A stretch of DNA of 56,097 nt from Microcystis sp. T1-4 (GTDB lineage Bacteria; Cyanobacteriota; Cyanobacteriia; Cyanobacteriales; Microcystaceae). The notes under the pieces are model-generated. The model did not search any database, had not been told where the DNA came from, and worked only from the letters and a program-made list of their open reading frames with translations. Positions 34,460-42,478 of this stretch are shown piece after piece. Location: the NCBI RefSeq assembly GCF_000297435.1, contig NZ_CAIP01000187.1:1-56097 (forward strand), read 5' to 3'. Position 1 is the stretch's first letter, and each line of letters begins with the position of its first letter. The translations under genes and the position numbers were made by a program.

Positions 34460-35722
34460 ATGACAATTATCCAAGAAAAAACCCTCGCCCAAAAAGTCCG
34501 CGCCGATTTCCCTATCCTCCATCAAAACGTACACGATAAACCCCTTATCTATCTCGATAGTGCCGCCACTTCTCAAAAACCCATTCAAGTATTAGAAACC
34601 CTGCGAAACTATTACGAAAAAGATAACGCCAATGTGCATCGGGGGGCGCATACTTTAAGTGTCCGGGCAACGGAAGCCTACGAAGGGGCCAGAGATAAGG
34701 TGGCTAGGTTTATTAATGCCGCTTCTCGTCAGGAAATTGTCTATACTCGCAACGCCACGGAAGCGATTAATTTAGTCGCCTACAGTTGGGCGTTAAATAC
34801 CCTGAAAGCAGGGGATGAAATTATTCTCTCGGTGATGGAACACCACAGTAATTTAATCCCCTGGCAAATTGTCTGCCAAAAGACGGGGGCAGTGATTAAA
34901 TATGTGCAGTTAACTAGCGAAGAAAGCTTTGATTTAGAACAATATAAATCCTTATTGTCGGACAAAACTAAATTAGTGGCTGTCCTCCATGTTTCTAATA
35001 CATTAGGCTGTATTAATCCCGTTGCCGAAATAGTCAGCCTTGCCCATCAAGTCGGGGCGAAAGTATTAATTGATGCCTGTCAAAGTGTCCCCCATTTAGC
35101 CATTGATGTGCAGTCCATGGATTGTGATTGGTTGGTGGCTAGTGGTCATAAAATGTGCGCCCCCACCGGTATTGGATTTTTGTACGGCAAAGAGGCCATT
35201 TTAGAGGCAATGCCGCCCTTTTTTGGTGGTGGCGAAATGATTGCAGAAGTCTATTTAGACCATTTTACCTGTGCCGAACTGCCCCACAAATTTGAAGCGG
35301 GAACCCCCGCTATTGGCGAAGCGATTGCTCTCGGTGCTGCGGTAGAATATTTAATGGGTTTAGGGATGGATAATATTCATGCCTACGAGGAAGAATTAAC
35401 CGCCCATTTGTTCAAAAAATTAGGAGAAATTGAGGGTTTAAGAATTTACGGGCCATCACCTAGTTTAACGGGCCAGGGTCGGGCTAGTTTAGCCGCCTTT
35501 AATGTGGAAGGGATTCATGCTAGTGATTTAGCCACTTTATTAGACCACGAAGGAATTGCTATTCGTTCCGGTCATCACTGTACCCAACCTCTACACCGCC
35601 TTTTTGATGCTTCCGGCAGCGCTCGGGCAAGTCTATATTTTTATAATACCCGCGAAGAAATTGATAGCTTTATTGTCGCTTTACAGGAAACTATCGATTT
35701 CTTTGCCAATTGTTTTTCTTAG
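34460..35722 (+). CDS. sufS: Cysteine desulfurase SufS (group II)
   Basis: A 420-residue PLP enzyme that releases sulfur from cysteine for the SufBCD scaffold. The PLP lysine is in ASGHKMCAPTGIGFLYG, upstream His and Asp are in VMEHHSNLIPW and VLIDACQSVPH, and the persulfide cysteine is in RSGHHCTQPL near the C-terminus, in the short loop typical of group II enzymes. No SufE or SufU partner is present in the window. Confidence 0.96.
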   Translation: MTIIQEKTLAQKVRADFPILHQNVHDKPLIYLDSAATSQKPIQVLETLRNYYEKDNANVHRGAHTLSVRATEAYEGARDKVARFINAASRQEIVYTRNATEAINLVAYSWALNTLKAGDEIILSVMEHHSNLIPWQIVCQKTGAVIKYVQLTSEESFDLEQYKSLLSDKTKLVAVLHVSNTLGCINPVAEIVSLAHQVGAKVLIDACQSVPHLAIDVQSMDCDWLVASGHKMCAPTGIGFLYGKEAILEAMPPFFGGGEMIAEVYLDHFTCAELPHKFEAGTPAIGEAIALGAAVEYLMGLGMDNIHAYEEELTAHLFKKLGEIEGLRIYGPSPSLTGQGRASLAAFNVEGIHASDLATLLDHEGIAIRSGHHCTQPLHRLFDASGSARASLYFYNTREEIDSFIVALQETIDFFANCFS

Positions 35723-35755
35723 GGGTATCTCTAGCCCTTTTCCCGTTCTTAAAGA

Positions 35756-37261
35756 GTGAAGGAAGTTACCTATTATTATCAAGGAATTTGTCCCGAAACG
35801 GGCGAGTTATTGCGCTTGCCCCGCACTCTTTTGGCTGAAAAAATAGCCCAAGATTTGATGACAACTATCACCAATCCTCAAGGTAAAATGTATGGAATTT
35901 TGTTAGGAGAAAATGCCGCTGGCGAAATAGAAGTTTTAAAAGCTTTTTCTGGACAGGGAGAAGCCGATGGCTGGGTTCCGTCTCTGGTGGGTAGAGAAAA
36001 AATTGTGCTGGAAGAAAAGCGAGTTTTGCAACTTTTAGAAACAATTAAACAGGAAATTATTGACCTACAATCAATTCCCGAACTTAATTTATATCGACTC
36101 AATCAAGCAAATTTTGAGTGCAAAATACAAGCTTTACAGCAACAACATCAAAACCATAAACAGGAACGATATAGGTTAAGAAATTTAGGAGATTTAAACC
36201 CAGAAGAATTAGAAAATTTAAATAATATCAGTCGTCAGGAAAAAAGAGCAAGAAAGCAATTAAAACAGGAACAAAAACAAGTTTTAAAACCCTTAATTGA
36301 GAAAATAAACTTCGCCAATCAGAGAATTATTGAACTTAAGCAACAGCGGAGGAACCTCTCCAAACAGTTACAGGAATTGCTGTATCAATCCTACTGTTTA
36401 AATAACTTTTCTGGACAATCTCTCTCCTTGGCTAAATTGATGGGCAGTAATTTGTTACCAACAGGAACAGGAGAATGTTGCGCCCCAAAATTATTAAATT
36501 ATGCCGCTATGAAAGGATTAAAACCCATCGCTATGGCCGAATTTTGGTGGGGAGAATCGAATCGAGATAGAAAACAGGGAGAATTTTATGGCGCTTGTCA
36601 AGAAAGATGTCAACCTCTCATGGGTTTTTTACTCTCTGGTTTACGTTCATCCCTAGAAATTATCTACGAAGACGAGGGAATAATTGCTATTAATAAACCT
36701 GCGGGATTATTATCGGTAGCAGGACGTTATCAAGATAGTCAAGATGCCGTGGTCAATCGTTTTCGTCGTCAGGGAAAAAATCTCATTCCCGTTCATCGTT
36801 TAGATCGAGAAACTTCTGGTATATTATTACTGGCTAAAAGTTTAGATATTTATCGTTGTTTATCCCAACAATTTCAACGGCGAGAAGTGGAGAAAATCTA
36901 CGAAGCTATACTATCAGAAATTATTGAGCGAGAATCGGGTATAATTGACCTACCTCTCTGGGGAAATCCGCAAAATCGACCCTATCAAACTGTGGATTGG
37001 CAAAGGGGGAAAGCTAGTCAAACCTATTTTAAAGTTGTCGGTAAAGAAGGCAATTATTCTCGCCTCGAATTTATTCCCTATACGGGAAGAACCCATCAAA
37101 TTCGCGTTCATAGTCAAGCGGGATTAGGGATAGGAATTTTAGGCGATCTTTTGTATAATGGTAAGCAGTCTGACCGTTTATACCTACACGCTAAACAATT
37201 ATCTTTTCGTCATCCTCAGACCGAAACTAAAATTGATCTAATCATTCCCACCCCCTTTTGA
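35756..37261 (+). CDS. RluA-family pseudouridine synthase with N-terminal extension
   Basis: A 501-residue protein starting at GTG, 33 bases after sufS. Residues about 295-500 are an RluA-type pseudouridine synthase with the catalytic Asp350 in VHRLDRETSGILLLAKS and a C-terminal GRTHQIRVHSQAGLGI. The first 290 residues are unlike canonical RluA: a domain with a PETGELLRLPRT start, a long charged coiled coil (about 110-215), and a TGECCAPKLLNYAAMKGLKP block. Four cysteines (241, 242, 281, 285) in this part could bind metal. Similar long forms exist in other bacteria. The RNA target is unknown. It may be read from the suf promoter. Confidence 0.88.
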   Translation: MKEVTYYYQGICPETGELLRLPRTLLAEKIAQDLMTTITNPQGKMYGILLGENAAGEIEVLKAFSGQGEADGWVPSLVGREKIVLEEKRVLQLLETIKQEIIDLQSIPELNLYRLNQANFECKIQALQQQHQNHKQERYRLRNLGDLNPEELENLNNISRQEKRARKQLKQEQKQVLKPLIEKINFANQRIIELKQQRRNLSKQLQELLYQSYCLNNFSGQSLSLAKLMGSNLLPTGTGECCAPKLLNYAAMKGLKPIAMAEFWWGESNRDRKQGEFYGACQERCQPLMGFLLSGLRSSLEIIYEDEGIIAINKPAGLLSVAGRYQDSQDAVVNRFRRQGKNLIPVHRLDRETSGILLLAKSLDIYRCLSQQFQRREVEKIYEAILSEIIERESGIIDLPLWGNPQNRPYQTVDWQRGKASQTYFKVVGKEGNYSRLEFIPYTGRTHQIRVHSQAGLGIGILGDLLYNGKQSDRLYLHAKQLSFRHPQTETKIDLIIPTPF

Positions 37262-37625
37262 GAGCTATAATTGCTAACAGCCAAAAACTAGCTATAATAA
37301 CCCGATTTAAGTAGGGTTTGCGGCAAAAAGTTTGTTGGTGGGGGTAGGAGTCAGGAGTCAGGAGTCAGTGGCCGGTCGTTTCAGGCTTTGTTGCCCTTGT
37401 TTTTTGTACCAAGCGATGTACCACAAGAAGGATAATGCAAGGTTTTTGAAAGTCCCAATCCTATTTTCGCAGCACTAACATCGGACTTTAACAGGTCAAA
37501 AGCCTTATTTTAAAAGGGTTTTACCATTATTCAGCAGCCCCTAATTATAACCAGCCACTTACTGACATGGGTACAAGGTCAGCCAGACAATAAATAGGGC
37601 AAGCTCCCTAGGGAGCGCAATTTGG
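37262..37625. other. Spacer holding MITE-B copy 2 and a 14-bp palindrome
   Basis: Between the two convergent genes lies the inverted MITE-B copy (37312-37543), then a perfect palindrome GCTCCCTAGGGAGC (37603-37616) ten bases from the stop of the 356-aa gene, which may serve as its terminator. No gene. Confidence 0.7.
37312..37543 (-). repeat. MITE family B, copy 2 (inverted)
   Basis: A 232-bp reverse complement of the element at 28445-28689. The shared internal section is nearly identical, including the GTACCACAAGAAGGATAATG stretch. Ends read TAGGGTTTGC and CAGCAGCCCCTA. With copy 1 it brackets uma2, sufR, sufBCDS and the pseudouridine synthase gene. Confidence 0.85.
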
Positions 37626-38696
37626 TCATTTAGGGATCGCTGACTGAAACTTCTGATCTTCTTGAGGAATATATGGCATCAGGTTACTAAGGTCAATGGT
37701 AGGATTACCACTAAAAGTTCCTTGCTGACCGTAAAATGACCTGAGCATCGCTGCAACAATACGCGCTTTGGCAATATACTTTCCATAACTTTCGGGTTGA
37801 ATATTAGGGTGTTGAGAAATTAAGTCGGTTTCTTCCGTCCGTAATTCATCGATTTTTTGGTTGAGTTCTTCGTAAGAATTTGGCTCTGTAACTTTTCCTC
37901 CTAGATAGACAGCGTTGCTCAGTCCAAGAATAGAAAGAAAGTTTGATGGTAAAGTAAAATTCGCCAGATCTGAACCAATACCGACCAATAAGCTAGCAGC
38001 CACCAACAAGCTAAAACCTGATAGTTGAAAGCTGTAAACATCCAATGATCCACCACTTTTGATTAAGTCGCTCCATTTTGCATCGTCTAATTTTGGTTTT
38101 CCCCCCTCGTAACCTTTTTCACCAATGGTCAGCCATTGATGATTTCGCAACCAGGCCCAATTAGAGAATGTCAGTCGTTTATTTCCCAATGCGATAACCT
38201 TGGAACCAGTTGTGCCAACGGCACTGATACCTAGTAGTAAAAGAATGTCATCTGATAGCCCACTCAGCGCTCCACAACTGGCCAGGGTGTATAGAAGTCG
38301 AAATAGCACCACTAAGGTGAAACCAAAAATTTGAAAATTGGAAAGACTAGCTTGACCAAACTGTCCTGCTGTCAAAGCTACAGGCTTAACCCATAATTTG
38401 CTAAAATTATAGTTGTTGTCCAAGCTTACCGACAAAACAGTAATTGTATAGAAACCCAAAACACCCCCTAATGCTATGAGGAACGGGAAGAGAGAAAACT
38501 TTGCACCAGTCCCACATTGAATTTGAGGGGAAGGTGTTGTCGTAACAGTTGGGGAGGTAGTTTGAGGGGAAGGTGTTATAGTAACAGTTGGGGGGAGAGT
38601 TTGGGCTAAGGCACTGTTAACTAATCCATAGGGAAAAGTCAGAAAAACAGTAGCTAATAATACAGCAAGTATCGATTTAACAATTGATTTTTTCAT
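37626..38696 (-). CDS. Membrane protein of unknown function with internal duplication
   Basis: A 356-residue protein. It has a signal peptide (about residues 8-31, ending SALAQ), then a Thr/Pro/Ser-rich linker with two VT(I/T)TPSPQ units, and then about five to six membrane helices. Two segments look duplicated: about residues 111-168 (FQIFGFTLVVL ... LLLLGISAVGTTGSKV) and about 218-275 (FQLSGFSLLVA ... LSILGLSNAVYLGGKV). Each ends in a predicted helix followed by a GxKV turn. The C-terminal 80 residues are soluble and helical. I do not recognise the family. It is monocistronic, with an AT-rich and C/T-rich upstream region. Confidence 0.7.
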   Translation of the reverse strand: MKKSIVKSILAVLLATVFLTFPYGLVNSALAQTLPPTVTITPSPQTTSPTVTTTPSPQIQCGTGAKFSLFPFLIALGGVLGFYTITVLSVSLDNNYNFSKLWVKPVALTAGQFGQASLSNFQIFGFTLVVLFRLLYTLASCGALSGLSDDILLLLGISAVGTTGSKVIALGNKRLTFSNWAWLRNHQWLTIGEKGYEGGKPKLDDAKWSDLIKSGGSLDVYSFQLSGFSLLVAASLLVGIGSDLANFTLPSNFLSILGLSNAVYLGGKVTEPNSYEELNQKIDELRTEETDLISQHPNIQPESYGKYIAKARIVAAMLRSFYGQQGTFSGNPTIDLSNLMPYIPQEDQKFQSAIPK

Positions 38697-39056
38697 TGTT
38701 ATTCACCTCTTTTTCCTGGCTAAAACTGGAGCGATGTATGGGGTTTTAGGTTCAATTATGCCCTTTACCTCCTTTGATTCAATGGTTGGCAAATCTTCAT
38801 ATTTTTGACTCCTTGATAACTTCAACAGAACGGTTAACGAAGGCAGGGGGCAGGGGTCAGTTTTTGTAACGGGGATTTATGCCCTGCTTCAAAAACTTTT
38901 CGCCTTAAGGTGAGGTTTTCGACCCGATTTTTTCGCTCAATTGCTCGAATGAATGAGCATGGTGCATTCCCAAAAAACTATCGGTGCGGCAGTAGGAGCC
39001 ACATCAGGGAAGGCACTCTACAGCTATGGCAATCGCACTCCTAGGAATAAGCAGTG
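38697..39056. other. Gene-free spacer upstream of the 356-aa membrane protein
   Basis: This contains the promoter region of the membrane protein gene and the 3' region of the FkbM gene. A 33-codon plus-strand frame at about 38962-39060 has no ribosome site and no recognised similarity. Nothing else is supported. Confidence 0.4.
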
Positions 39057-39929
39057 TTAGACATCTTTTAGCTCTTCAAACCTTGACAAGAGCCTAGGAG
39101 GAACTAAGAAAATCATTTTAATGCGAGAGTTGATCGGTTTTGTTTCAATCTTGATGAATTTTGGTTGGAAATTATCTCCATTCTCATCCTTAGATTTGAC
39201 GAAAGCAAAACAGGTAAATTCAATAGATTTAAGGAATTCAAGGAGCTTGTTTGTCGGATAAATTTCCGACAAGACCAAAGGTTGATCTCGAATTAGAAGA
39301 TTTTTGCCACCAATTAGTATATCGAAGTCTGCCCCTTCAGCATCTGTTTTGATACAGGAAACACTCAGTGACGGATAATCAGACATCAATTGATCTAAAG
39401 TATTTACCTTGACTGTCACCTTGTTCTCTTGGGTACTATGCCTAACCAGCGAATTTAGTTCAGGTATTGAGTTCAAATTAAGATCCATAGTGCCAGGCTC
39501 GGGAAAAAGTGCTTCTTCTAGAACATGACAATTGGGAAACTGGGAAAGATTTCTCTTTAAGTGTTCAACCATTCTCGGATCGGGTTCAAAGGCATAAACC
39601 TGATTAGATGAAGGAGCAGCCAGTAAACTGTAATAACCAATATTAGCCCCAACATCAATAAAGTCTTTATTAATATCTAAGAACCGATGAAGGATAATTT
39701 CATATCCCCAATCTAACTTGCTTCCCTCGAGGAAAATTTCCGTTCCGAATCGACTATTATAGGGCAGAGTCATTTCTACATTATTAAATAGAACCATTTT
39801 CTGGTTGAGCTTGGTTATTTTATAAAATGCTCGTACTACATAGCGGGATAGGAAATCCCAGCCGCCAATCTCTCGAACCAATCCAAGAAAATAACTGAAC
39901 TTATGCAAATAAGTAGTTTCTTTAAACAT
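39057..39929 (-). CDS. FkbM-family SAM-dependent methyltransferase
   Basis: A 290-residue methyltransferase of the FkbM family, which O-methylates sugars or polyketide-like small molecules. The SAM-binding motif I is DFIDVGANIGYYSLLAA, motif II is VYAFEPDPRMVEHLKRNL, and the late family motif IKTDAEGADFDILIGG is present. The first 60 residues form a basic, helical lead-in. The gene is alone, next to two accessory genes, so no pathway can be assigned. Confidence 0.88.
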   Translation of the reverse strand: MFKETTYLHKFSYFLGLVREIGGWDFLSRYVVRAFYKITKLNQKMVLFNNVEMTLPYNSRFGTEIFLEGSKLDWGYEIILHRFLDINKDFIDVGANIGYYSLLAAPSSNQVYAFEPDPRMVEHLKRNLSQFPNCHVLEEALFPEPGTMDLNLNSIPELNSLVRHSTQENKVTVKVNTLDQLMSDYPSLSVSCIKTDAEGADFDILIGGKNLLIRDQPLVLSEIYPTNKLLEFLKSIEFTCFAFVKSKDENGDNFQPKFIKIETKPINSRIKMIFLVPPRLLSRFEELKDV

Positions 39930-40164
39930 ATACTCTCACTTCAAGTTAGCCATGGAGGCATCTAAATATTAATTATACCGCTCTCTGCGGTCGAGCCTCC
40001 TCCTCTGTCCTACTATCCTACCCCATCGGTCCGACACCCCCTCAATAAAACCCAATACCGCACTGTGGGGTCTAATCACTATCGATGCCTAGGTACTTAT
40101 GAACTATGGCATTGATATTCTCGATTTTAATTAAAATGACTATAGTTATGAATCGTTAAATGTC

Positions 40165-41355
40165 ATGTTAAAGAATGTTAGGCTTTTCTTCCGATTGTTG
40201 TTGACAGCCTTATTGTTAACTATTGTTTATTCTGTGTTCTCACTTGCGACAACGAACTTGGCAACACAGCAGCCAATAAATTGGAAAATTGTCATTGCTC
40301 CACAGTTTGATGATGCTGGCTCTTTTTCGGAAGGATTAGCTAAGGTCGGAACAGGAAAACCCTTAGATATAGATACATATTATGGTTTCAAAGAGATCGA
40401 TAACTATGGTTATATTGACTTAAAAGGTAAAATAGTAATTCCCCTCCAATTCAAACAAGCGGGGGATTTTTCATCAGGTTTGGCTTGGATTGGCATAGAT
40501 TCTGATGGGAATGGAAGTGTAGAGCGATATGGTTACATAAATCAAACAGGAAAAACTGTAATTGAGCCACAATTTGAGGACGCTGGTAACTTTTCATCGG
40601 GATTAGCACCAGTGAAAATTGATAATAAATGGGGCTATATTAACAAGCAAGGGAAGATAATGATTTCCCCTCAGTTTGATTCAGCCTCAGAATTTGCTCA
40701 AGGGTTAGCTGTGGTAGGAAAAGAGACAGAAGAACCAGATTATTCTTACCAACAAAAGTACGGTTATATTAACCAAAAAGGAGAGCTAGTGCTTCCTTTT
40801 AAATTCTCTATTGCTTATAACTTTTCTGAAGACTTAGCCGCCGCACAATCTCAATCTGGTAATGGATATATTAATCAAGAAGGCAAATTTGTCATTAATC
40901 GTCCTGATTTTGATACTTTTGTTTCGGGAAATTTCTCATCAGGATTAGCCTCTGTAGAACTGAATGAGGGAGCTTGCTCGGCTGCCAACTATTGCGATTA
41001 TAGCTATATCGATAAAACTGGGAATGTAGTTATTAAATCGCCCGAAGATGATCCCGAAGATGATGTAGATTTGACAGGGACGCAGAGTTTTTCTGAAGGG
41101 TTAGCTGCTGTAGCCACCAGTGGTGGAGGTAGAGATGCCGGCGGCTGGTATCCTGCTACTAATTGGGGTTATCTCGACAGAAACGGCAAATTTGTTATTT
41201 CCCCCCAATTTGATGATGCGGGCAGTTTTGCTGAAGGTCTAGCACCAGTAAAAATTGAAGGGAAGTACGGTTATATTGCTCTTGGGGCAAGAATTCTCAA
41301 AATTGACAAAGTAGTAAAATACTGTATTGATAAAAAGTGTCCTCCACCCCCTTAA
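40165..41355 (+). CDS. Exported WG/KWG-repeat protein
   Basis: A 396-residue protein with an N-terminal signal sequence or anchor (about residues 7-28) and a body made of WG repeats. Each unit runs IxPQFDDAGxFSxGLAxVxxxxKWGYIDxxGK, seen at about residues 44, 92, 133, 166, 207, 245 and 346. Such repeats form beta-rich scaffolds of unknown binding role. The low C content at third positions and its neighbours (unknown membrane protein, FkbM) suggest an accessory region. Ligand unknown. Confidence 0.85.
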   Translation: MLKNVRLFFRLLLTALLLTIVYSVFSLATTNLATQQPINWKIVIAPQFDDAGSFSEGLAKVGTGKPLDIDTYYGFKEIDNYGYIDLKGKIVIPLQFKQAGDFSSGLAWIGIDSDGNGSVERYGYINQTGKTVIEPQFEDAGNFSSGLAPVKIDNKWGYINKQGKIMISPQFDSASEFAQGLAVVGKETEEPDYSYQQKYGYINQKGELVLPFKFSIAYNFSEDLAAAQSQSGNGYINQEGKFVINRPDFDTFVSGNFSSGLASVELNEGACSAANYCDYSYIDKTGNVVIKSPEDDPEDDVDLTGTQSFSEGLAAVATSGGGRDAGGWYPATNWGYLDRNGKFVISPQFDDAGSFAEGLAPVKIEGKYGYIALGARILKIDKVVKYCIDKKCPPPP

Positions 41356-41575
41356 CTAGGGCGGTTTAATCACCTCAATTTGGGCATAATTACCGCAGAG
41401 GGTAGTCTAGCACCCCAACCGAGCAGCTTCTAGCACATTTAAGGTAAAGGGGAAATTAAGAATTGTTGCCATTCTACAACCAAACGTCTAGAATGGTCAT
41501 TAATTTTTGTGCATGGTCGGGTCTTCTAACCGAAGGCATTGACGAAAAACACATTGTATCTGTCCTAGAGGCACT

Positions 41576-41662
41576 ATGAAAAAGCTTAAGCAATACTGGA
41601 CTGCTGAAGCACTGGAAAAAGACTTAGGCGATCCTCATATACAAAAAAGGGCGATCAAGTGA
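41576..41662 (+). CDS. Possible 28-residue small protein
   Basis: The frame MKKLKQYWTAEALEKDLGDP and eight more residues has an AGAGG ribosome site four bases before its ATG, and its stop codon lies inside a strong terminator hairpin. The composition is helical and charged. I do not recognise it; it could be a remnant of a larger gene. Confidence 0.25.
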   Translation: MKKLKQYWTAEALEKDLGDPHIQKRAIK

Positions 41663-41672
41663 TCGCCCTTTT
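41645..41672. terminator. Bidirectional intrinsic terminator
   Basis: Arms GGGCGATCA and TGATCGCCC with a two-base loop, flanked by AAAA and TTTT. It can end transcripts arriving from the plus strand and the ctaCDE transcript from the minus strand, 20 bases after the ctaE stop. Confidence 0.85.
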
Positions 41673-41692
41673 CTCCTACTAAATAACCAAAA

Positions 41693-42316
41693 TTATCTCA
41701 AGATATACACCAGTAAAAACAGGATAATCCAGACCACATCGACGAAATGCCAGTATAATTCTGCTGCTTCCACACCAAAGTGAGATTGACTAGAATAGTG
41801 GTCTTTTTGACGAGAACGCCAGAGAACAGATAGAATCAGCACTAAACCAAAAGTAACGTGGAGACCGTGGAATCCGGTTAAGGCATAAAAAGCGCTGGTG
41901 AAAACATTAGTTGTCAGACCGAATTCAGCGTGATAATATTCGTATCCTTGACCACAAAGGAAGATAATTCCCATCAGAGCAGTAATGCCGAACCACAATT
42001 GTAAACCGGCATTATTGTTTTGTTTAATCGCCTTTTGTCCTATGTGCATAACAAAACTACTGGACACCAGAATAATCGTGTTAATTGTCGGTAGGGTTAA
42101 CTCTAATTCTGGCGTGCCGGCGGGGGGCCAAACGGGTAACATGGTACGGTAGAACAAGAAAGCGGCAAATAAGCCTAAAAAGATGGAACTTTCCGCCACT
42201 AGAAACAAAACCACACCGAATAAGCGATGATCTGGGTGGCCATGATGTCCGTGTTCCACCGTTTCCTGATGATAATTGACAGAGAGTTGAGAATCTTCGA
42301 GCGTTGAACCTTGCAT
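41693..42316 (-). CDS. ctaE: Cytochrome c oxidase subunit III
   Basis: A 207-residue subunit III of the aa3-type terminal oxidase with about five membrane helices. Family phrases include FGVVLFLVAESSIFLGLFAA, FYALTGFHGLHVTFGL and EAAELYWHFVDVVWIILFLLVY, including the conserved Glu in the membrane. It is last in the ctaC-ctaD-ctaE order. The 157-base gap to ctaD is filled with heptamer repeats, unusual inside an operon. Confidence 0.96.
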   Translation of the reverse strand: MQGSTLEDSQLSVNYHQETVEHGHHGHPDHRLFGVVLFLVAESSIFLGLFAAFLFYRTMLPVWPPAGTPELELTLPTINTIILVSSSFVMHIGQKAIKQNNNAGLQLWFGITALMGIIFLCGQGYEYYHAEFGLTTNVFTSAFYALTGFHGLHVTFGLVLILSVLWRSRQKDHYSSQSHFGVEAAELYWHFVDVVWIILFLLVYILR

Positions 42317-42354
42317 AATTGAATATCCTTAGTTTACACGGGAGACGGGAAGCT

Positions 42355-42478
42355 TTTTTTCAGTGATCAGTGGGAAGTGGGAAGTGGGAAGTGGGAAGTG
42401 GGAAGCTTTTTTTCGGTAAACAGCAATCAGTGAACTGATAACTGATAACTGATAACTGATAACTGATAACTGATTATT
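42355..42478. repeat. GGGAAGT and CTGATAA heptamer runs between ctaD and ctaE
   Basis: About five GTGGGAA units (42369-42404) and about six ACTGATA units (42435-42476). They lie in the operon between ctaD and ctaE and end directly at the ctaD stop codon. Confidence 0.85.

Larger units (their letters stand above)
41356..41692. other. Spacer with small possible gene and terminator
   Basis: It holds nothing recognisable up to about 41560, then a 28-codon frame (41576-41662) and a strong terminator (41645-41672). Confidence 0.5.
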
